Below are positions 59,460-64,000 of a stretch of DNA of 64,000 nucleotides, in pieces. Both the position numbers and the translations under genes were made by a program. The notes under the pieces are model-generated. The model saw nothing but the letters and a program-made list of their open reading frames with translations. It was not told where the DNA came from and ran no database searches. Source of the stretch: Micromonospora lupini str. Lupac 08 (GTDB lineage: Bacteria > Actinomycetota > Actinomycetes > Mycobacteriales > Micromonosporaceae); the NCBI RefSeq assembly GCF_000297395.2, contig NZ_HF570108.1, positions 4,677,910 through 4,741,909 on the forward strand, given 5' to 3'. How positions within the stretch are numbered: the first letter of the stretch is position 1; each line of letters opens with the position of its first letter.

Positions 59460-60977
59460 TTATTCGACCGCTGGCGTCAACCTCCCGTCGACGCGTCGGG
59501 GAATGGCCGAATAGTCGTCGCGCAACTCCTCGGGAAGCACCCAGGCCGGGGCGTCCTGCCACGCCAACGGGCGGAGGAATCGTCGGATCGACGTGGCGCC
59601 CACCGACGTGTGCACGGCGTTCGTCGACGGCCAGGGTCCACCGTGGTGCTGGGCCCACGACACCCGTACACCTGTGGGGTAGCCGTCGAAGACGATGCGG
59701 CCCGCGCGGGCGGAGAGCACGTCGACCAACCGACGTACGACGTCGGCGTCGTCACCCGGGCCGCGATGGACGGAGCCGGTCAGCGACGGCGGGACGGCGT
59801 TCAGCGCGGCGTCGAGTTCGGCAGCGTCGTGATACCGGACCACGACCATGAGCGGGCCGAAACACTCGTCGGCGAGCTCGGCGTTCAGGCCCGGCAGGTC
59901 GACCTCCAGGAGCCTCGGTGCGGCGGTGAAGCCCGCACCGGGGTCGACCTGGGGCCGCGCCGAGACCCGGGCGCCGGCCCGCTCGAACTCCGTCGCCCGG
60001 GTCTCGTACGCGTCCCGGATGCGCTCGTTGAGCAGGACCGTGCCGCCCGACGTGGCGACCTTCTCCCGCAGCGAGTCGACCAGCCGGTCACCGCCCCGAT
60101 CCGTCGGGATGAACGCCAGGCCGGGCTTGGTGCAGAGCTGACCGCCCGAGGCGGTGAACGAGGCGAACAGACCCTCGGCGATCTGGTCACCCCGGTCGGC
60201 GGCCGCGTCGGGCAGGACGACGATCGGGTTCACGCTGCTCAGTTCGGCGTACAGGGGAATGGGGTCGGGTCGTTCGTCGATGGCCGCCTGGATGGCGCGG
60301 GCGGCGTTGACCGAGCCGGTCAGGGCGGCCGCGCGGATCGCGGAGTGACGTACGAGCGAACGGCCGGCCTGCTCCCCGTACACGGCCGCGACGACACCCT
60401 CGGGCCCGCCCAGGTCGCGGACGGCCGAGGAGATCGCGGCGGCGGAGGCGTGCGAGGTCAACGGGTGGGACGGGTGGGCCTTCAGGACCGCCGGACAGCC
60501 GGCGGCGAGCGCGGCGGCCGTGTCACCGCCGGCGACCGAGAAGGCGAACGGGAAGTTGCTGGCTCCGAAGACGGCGACCGGCCCGAGGGGTACGAGCATC
60601 CGCCGCACGTCCGGGCCGCGTCCGAGCGGTGTGTCGGCGGCGTGGTCGATGGCCGCCTCGACGTACGCCCCGTCGCGCAGCACGTCCCCGAACATCCGGA
60701 ACTGGACCGCGGCCCGGGTGAGTTCCTGGTCGAGCCGCGCGTGGGCCAGCCCGGTCTCCGCCTCGGCGGCGGCGACCAGGTCCACCCGACGGGCCTCCAG
60801 CGACGCGGCGATCGCGTCCAGCAGGTCCGCCCGCCCGAGCCTTCCGAGGCCGGACAACCACCGCGTCGCCCGGGACGCCTGGCCGACGATCGTCTCCAGC
60901 CGCGCCTCGTCGGTCTCGGTGAGATCCGTCGCGCTACGTCGGCCGTCGCGCGGATCGACAGTCGTGACCACGTTCAC
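59460..60977 (-). CDS. 2-oxoglutarate semialdehyde (2,5-dioxovalerate) dehydrogenase
   Basis: GTG 60977 overlaps the stop of the XylX-like gene by 4 nt and has a GGAGAGGAC leader. The 505-residue NAD(P)+-dependent aldehyde dehydrogenase contains LVPLGPVAVFGASNFPFAFSVAGGDTAAALAAGCPAVLKAHPSHPLTS (cofactor domain), the catalytic Glu in YAELSSVNPI and the catalytic Cys in ASGGQLCTKPGLAF. These are typical of the semialdehyde-dehydrogenase branch of oxidative pentose and hexarate pathways. It makes 2-oxoglutarate from the product of the upstream dehydratase. Confidence 0.9.
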   Translation of the reverse strand: MNVVTTVDPRDGRRSATDLTETDEARLETIVGQASRATRWLSGLGRLGRADLLDAIAASLEARRVDLVAAAEAETGLAHARLDQELTRAAVQFRMFGDVLRDGAYVEAAIDHAADTPLGRGPDVRRMLVPLGPVAVFGASNFPFAFSVAGGDTAAALAAGCPAVLKAHPSHPLTSHASAAAISSAVRDLGGPEGVVAAVYGEQAGRSLVRHSAIRAAALTGSVNAARAIQAAIDERPDPIPLYAELSSVNPIVVLPDAAADRGDQIAEGLFASFTASGGQLCTKPGLAFIPTDRGGDRLVDSLREKVATSGGTVLLNERIRDAYETRATEFERAGARVSARPQVDPGAGFTAAPRLLEVDLPGLNAELADECFGPLMVVVRYHDAAELDAALNAVPPSLTGSVHRGPGDDADVVRRLVDVLSARAGRIVFDGYPTGVRVSWAQHHGGPWPSTNAVHTSVGATSIRRFLRPLAWQDAPAWVLPEELRDDYSAIPRRVDGRLTPAVE

Positions 60978-62182
60978 AGCAGTCCTCTCCTCACCAGATT
61001 GCCCATCAGATCGCGGACGCCGAAGTGCCAGGGCTCGCACTCCTCCGCCTGCCGCACCCGGTTGACCAGGGTGCCGAGCGCCGGGCAGCTGATCCGTACC
61101 ACGTCGTCGGCCTTGTGGGTGAAGCCCTCACCGGGGCGGTCCCGGTCCTGGATCGGCGCGAACATGGTGCCGAGCATCAGGGCGGCGCCATCCGGATAGT
61201 GGTGGTGCGGGCCGATCAACTGGCGCACCAGGTCCTCCGGGTCGCGCGACATCCGGGTCATCTCCGAGACCGCCTCCAGCAGGAAGCCGTCCACACCGCG
61301 GACCTCCAGTCGCACCTCCAGCTCGCGTACCCGATCCATTCCGAACCGGTCGTCGAAGAGCCGGATCAGGGGGCCGAGGGCGCAGGAGGCGTTGTTGTCC
61401 TTCGCCAGGGGAAGCAGGAGCGCCGAGCGGCCCTCGATGTCGCGCAGGTTCACGTCGTTGCCGAGGGTGGCGCCGACGATCCGGCCGCTGGACGCGACGA
61501 TGAGCGTGACCTCGGGCTCCGGGTTGTTCCAGGTCGACGCGGCGAGGACGCCGACCTCGACGGCGGTGCCGACGGCGGAGAGAATCTGCCCCTTGGTGAA
61601 GATCTCGGCGTCCGGGCCGATCCCCACCTCCAGGTACTGGCTCCACATGCCCTCGGCGACCAGCAGACTCTTGAGCCGGGCCGCCTCGGCCGAGCCCGGT
61701 TTCAGGTTGTGCAGGTCGACACCGAGGTCGGCGAACATCCGTTGCCTGATGTCCGCCGCGAGCGCCAGGTCCCCCCGTGCCCGCTCCTCGATGACGCGTT
61801 CGATCATCGAGACGGGAAAGGTCACGCCTGCGGCCTTGAGCGCCTGGAGGTCGACCGGGGCGAGCAGCCAGGGCCGGCCACGGTCGCGCGTCGCGGCTCC
61901 GGTGTTGGCCAGGATCTCCCCGAAGTCGCCCAGCCGCGCCCCGTCGAGCCCGGCCACCGTCGCGGCGGGGTCGGGCAGCTCGCAGATGTCCCGGACCGTC
62001 GGGAAGCGGTGGCTGAGGTCGATGACCTCGCCGTTCCGGACGGCCACGGGCGTGGGGCCCTCGACGGTGGGGTCCCAGATCCGGCCGATGAGGACAGCGT
62101 CCGCATCGGCCGGCAACGCCTCCGCGGCCGTTCCGACCCAGTCCACGTCGGCGCCCGACCCTCGGGACTGTGGCACCGTCAT
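60974..62182 (-). CDS. xylX: XylX-like 2-keto-3-deoxypentonate dehydratase (fumarylacetoacetate-hydrolase superfamily)
   Basis: ATG 62182 follows GGAGAGCGGCTC. The 402-residue protein belongs to the FAH superfamily: LAPVDLQALKAAGVTFPVSMIERVIEERARGD, then GIGPDAEIFTKGQILSAVGTAVEVGVLAASTWNNPEPEVTLIV (metal-binding Glu residues) and GATLGNDVNLRDIEGRSALLLPLAKDNNASCALGP. This long N-terminally extended form corresponds to XylX of the Caulobacter xylose pathway, which turns 2-keto-3-deoxyxylonate (or the arabonate epimer) into 2-oxoglutarate semialdehyde. It is translationally coupled to the dehydrogenase and divergent from IclR. Confidence 0.88.
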   Translation of the reverse strand: MTVPQSRGSGADVDWVGTAAEALPADADAVLIGRIWDPTVEGPTPVAVRNGEVIDLSHRFPTVRDICELPDPAATVAGLDGARLGDFGEILANTGAATRDRGRPWLLAPVDLQALKAAGVTFPVSMIERVIEERARGDLALAADIRQRMFADLGVDLHNLKPGSAEAARLKSLLVAEGMWSQYLEVGIGPDAEIFTKGQILSAVGTAVEVGVLAASTWNNPEPEVTLIVASSGRIVGATLGNDVNLRDIEGRSALLLPLAKDNNASCALGPLIRLFDDRFGMDRVRELEVRLEVRGVDGFLLEAVSEMTRMSRDPEDLVRQLIGPHHHYPDGAALMLGTMFAPIQDRDRPGEGFTHKADDVVRISCPALGTLVNRVRQAEECEPWHFGVRDLMGNLVRRGLL

Positions 62183-62219
62183 GAGCCGCTCTCCAAAGAG
62201 TTGGCGTCAACGAATTAAA

Positions 62220-62299
62220 TTGCAACGATCGTAGCGACATGTGCAACGGTGTCAAGTGGCGATTGCGCATTGCATCACGTCGATTGCACATGATGCAAT
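62220..62299. promoter_or_regulatory. Divergent promoter region with TTGCA/TGCAA IclR-type operators
   Basis: For the xylX direction, TTGACA (complement of 62250-62255) and TACGAT (complement of 62228-62233) form a promoter with a 16-bp spacer. TTGCA (62220-62224) and TGCAA (62242-62246) flank its -10 box. ATTGCACATGATGCAAT (62283-62299) is a perfect 6-bp-arm palindrome, and GATTGCGCATTGCATCA (62261-62277) is a partial direct copy 21 bp away. The divergent IclR protein is the probable ligand. Confidence 0.7.
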
Positions 62300-63128
62300 G
62301 ACAGCGACCGTGCTGCCCGTCGTGCGAGGGGAGACAGCCTTGGCACAATCGATACGCCGCGCGATCGACCTCATCCGTCGATCGGCCGAGCACCCGCTGT
62401 CCCTGACGGAGGCCGCGGACGTGCTCGGCGTCCACAAGTCCACGGCCCTGCGGATCCTGCAGACACTGGAATCGGCGCGTTTCGTCCGCCGGACGGGGGC
62501 GGGCACCTACGTGCTCGGCAGCGGGCTGATCGAGCTGTCCGAACTGGCGCTGGGCTCGATGGACCTGCGCCAGCCCGCCGCCGCGCACCTCCGTGCGCTG
62601 CAACGCGAAACCGGCCACACCGTGCACCTGGCACAACTGACCGGCGACGAGATCATCTACATCGACAAGGTGGACAGTCCGGCGTTCGACGCCGTCAAGC
62701 TGCCCTCGCGTATCGGGCGCGCGGTGTCCATCTACGCGAGTGCGGTGGGCAAGACGATCCTGGCCCACCTACCTCGCGAGGATCGCGACCGTCTCCTCTC
62801 GCACGTCGTCTTCGAGAGGTTCACCGACACCACCTTCACCGACCACGACGCCCTCGACGCCGAACTCGCCCACATCCGCGAACGCGGCTGGGCCGTGGAC
62901 AACGGCGAACACGACGCGTACGTGCTGTGCGTGGCCGCGCCGATCCGGGATTCGCGCGGTCAGGTCATCGCTGCCGCCTCCATCACGGCGATCGAGGTCA
63001 TCGCGAGCCTCGACCAACTGAAGAGCAACCTTCCGCTCCTGCTGGAGACCGCCAGCCAGATCTCGTACGAACTCGGTTACCCGCGGCCCGCCGCGAACTC
63101 GGACGGTGACGGCAGGTCCACGACCTGA
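62298..63128 (+). CDS. IclR-family regulator of the pentonate genes
   Basis: ATG 62298 is listed, but TTG 62340 has a better ribosome binding site (GAGGGGAGACAGCC) and leaves the operator fully upstream, so the protein may be 262 rather than 276 residues. The winged HTH is IDLIRRSAEHPLSLTEAADVLGVHKSTALRILQTLESARFVRRTGAGTYVLG. The effector domain shows ETGHTVHLAQLTGDEIIYIDKVDSP, ASAVGKTILAHLP, GWAVDNGEHDAYVLCVAAPIRD. It is divergent from xylX and the dehydrogenase gene and probably represses them until a pentonate or keto-acid binds. Confidence 0.9.
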   Translation: MTATVLPVVRGETALAQSIRRAIDLIRRSAEHPLSLTEAADVLGVHKSTALRILQTLESARFVRRTGAGTYVLGSGLIELSELALGSMDLRQPAAAHLRALQRETGHTVHLAQLTGDEIIYIDKVDSPAFDAVKLPSRIGRAVSIYASAVGKTILAHLPREDRDRLLSHVVFERFTDTTFTDHDALDAELAHIRERGWAVDNGEHDAYVLCVAAPIRDSRGQVIAAASITAIEVIASLDQLKSNLPLLLETASQISYELGYPRPAANSDGDGRSTT

Positions 63129-63140
63129 CCGCGCGCGGCC

Positions 63141-63156
63141 CGGGCGTCAACGCCCG
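63141..63156 (+). terminator. Short hairpin after the IclR gene
   Basis: CGGGCG (63141-63146) and CGCCCG (63151-63156) form a 6-bp stem with a TCAA loop, 12 bp after the stop. It is weak. The rest of the gap to 63356 shows no gene. Confidence 0.4.
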
Positions 63157-63356
63157 TCGTTCCGGTCGACCGCCAGGGGGTGCCCTCGGACGTGGTCAGG
63201 CGCGGTGATTTCCGCGTTGGCGTACGCGAGGCCACTGACCAGGATCACCTCACCCGATCCGTCCGACTGCCCAGGCGTGGTTGTCGTCGTCGGGCACCGG
63301 TCGTCCCCAACGCGGCCCGACGCGGCCCCGCCCTGCCGACCCCGACCACCAGGAGG

Positions 63357-63902
63357 TCAACCGGCCGCACGGTAGACGGCGGCGCCCATCGGCTTGTCGA
63401 CGTCCAGGTCCGTCGCCGCGGCAACCCGGGCGATCATCATGTACTGCCCGATCACCATCAGGAGTTCGACGACCTCGCGGGAGGAGAGCAGCCCGGTCAG
63501 CGCGGTGACGGTGTCGTCGGAGGGACGGACGTCGCGGACGACCTCGGTCGTGAAACGCAGGACGGCCCGCTGGTCCGGCGAGAAAGAGCCGGCCTCGATC
63601 TCGTCGCGCCCGAGCGCGCGGACCATCTCGTCGGTGGCGCCGGCGGAGCGGGCGATCGGCTCGTGCTGAACCCACTCGTACCTGACGTCGCTCAGCCCGG
63701 CGACTCGCAGGATCGCGATCTCCCGGAGCAGCGGGTCGAGGGCCAGGTCCTTGAGCAGCGCGCCTCCCCATCGCATCCAGTCCGGAAAGGCCGTCTCGGC
63801 GTGGGCCATGATGCGGAAGAAGTTCAGGGGTGCCGCGGCCTGCAGCGCCTCGCGGACCGGCGCTGGGGCGTCGGCGGGGTTCACGTACGGCAGACGACTC
63901 AC
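63357..63902 (-). CDS. Carboxymuconolactone decarboxylase / AhpD-like family protein
   Basis: GTG 63902 follows AGGGGGAAACC and starts SRLPYVNPADAPAPVREAL; 181 residues. The CMD-type helical domain is visible (FRIMAHAETAFPDWMRWGGALLKDLALDPLLREIAILRVAGLSDVRYEWVQHEPIARSAGATDEMVRAL). The CxxC pair of AhpD peroxidases is replaced: the segment that usually reads EWxxH retains YEWVQHEPIA but no Cys is present, so a thiol peroxidase role is unlikely. Relatives are often linked to aromatic or sugar catabolism. The promoter probably lies in the last 100 bases of the window. Function unresolved. Confidence 0.85.
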   Translation of the reverse strand: MSRLPYVNPADAPAPVREALQAAAPLNFFRIMAHAETAFPDWMRWGGALLKDLALDPLLREIAILRVAGLSDVRYEWVQHEPIARSAGATDEMVRALGRDEIEAGSFSPDQRAVLRFTTEVVRDVRPSDDTVTALTGLLSSREVVELLMVIGQYMMIARVAAATDLDVDKPMGAAVYRAAG

Positions 63903-64000
63903 GGTTTCCCCCTCAAAACCGGCAGATAGGGCGTCCCGCACCATATCCGATCCCGGTTGCGCTCGCCGCCGATCCGCTCGACGAGATCGGAGGTCGGGAG

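Overview
The window is a 64-kb chromosomal segment from a very G+C-rich actinomycete, most likely Micromonospora or a close relative in the Micromonosporaceae. This rests on codon usage dominated by G/C in third position, frequent GTG starts, promoters with actinobacterial -10 boxes, Tat-exported and lipobox proteins, and sugar ABC importers that carry no ATPase gene. No tRNA, rRNA, CRISPR array, transposase, integrase or prophage gene was seen. Nearly all long opposite-strand reading frames are GC shadows.

Layout. 1-1.0 kb: C-terminal half of a GH30 xylanase with a ricin-type binding domain. 1-9.7 kb: a stand-alone LigD phosphoesterase, a PhoX-type phosphatase, a TetR/oxidoreductase pair with tandem operators, an MFS exporter, an orphan small protein, an XRE/NB-ARC/TPR regulator and a small secreted peptidoglycan-binding-like protein. 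9.8-14.1 kb: a secreted GH2-AbfB enzyme, then a ThuA/Gfo-Idh-MocA pair. 14.2-17.6 kb: an Rrf2 regulator divergent from a cupin gene, and a TetR/FAD-monooxygenase unit. 17.7-23.2 kb: small membrane proteins, NhaA, a CBS protein, an ArsB/NhaD-type carrier and a DM13 protein. 23.3-28.2 kb: secreted hemicellulases (GH5-ricin, GH43-AbfB) and a divergent feruloyl-esterase-like protein with CBM13.

28.3-37.9 kb is a single long operon (DUF2264 enzyme, solute-binding lipoprotein, two permeases, DUF624 protein, GH88, IolB/KduI-type isomerase) facing a DeoR-HTH/LacI-sensor hybrid regulator. It looks like a complete locus for importing and opening unsaturated uronides. 38.0-41.2 kb: a Ser/Thr kinase followed by a solute-binding/VWA fusion. 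41.4-47.5 kb: a copper/haem export operon (PCu(A)C chaperone, Tat DyP peroxidase, CopC, CopD-CtaG fusion) and a PepSY membrane protein, preceded by two promoters of the same unusual spacing.

47.6-63.1 kb is an arabinoxylan/pentose regulon: LacI, IlvD/Edd pentonate dehydratase, ABC importer, a two-lobed esterase, a second LacI, GH51 arabinofuranosidase, then an aldehyde dehydrogenase and a XylX-like dehydratase under a divergent IclR regulator. Together these can carry pentonates to 2-oxoglutarate by the Weimberg-type oxidative route. The window ends with a carboxymuconolactone-decarboxylase-family protein.

Unifying theme: secreted enzymes release pentoses and uronides from hemicellulose, two ABC importers take up the products, and dedicated regulators with visible operators control oxidation inside the cell. 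Both importers have a strong hairpin just after the binding-protein gene, which probably keeps binding protein in excess over permease.
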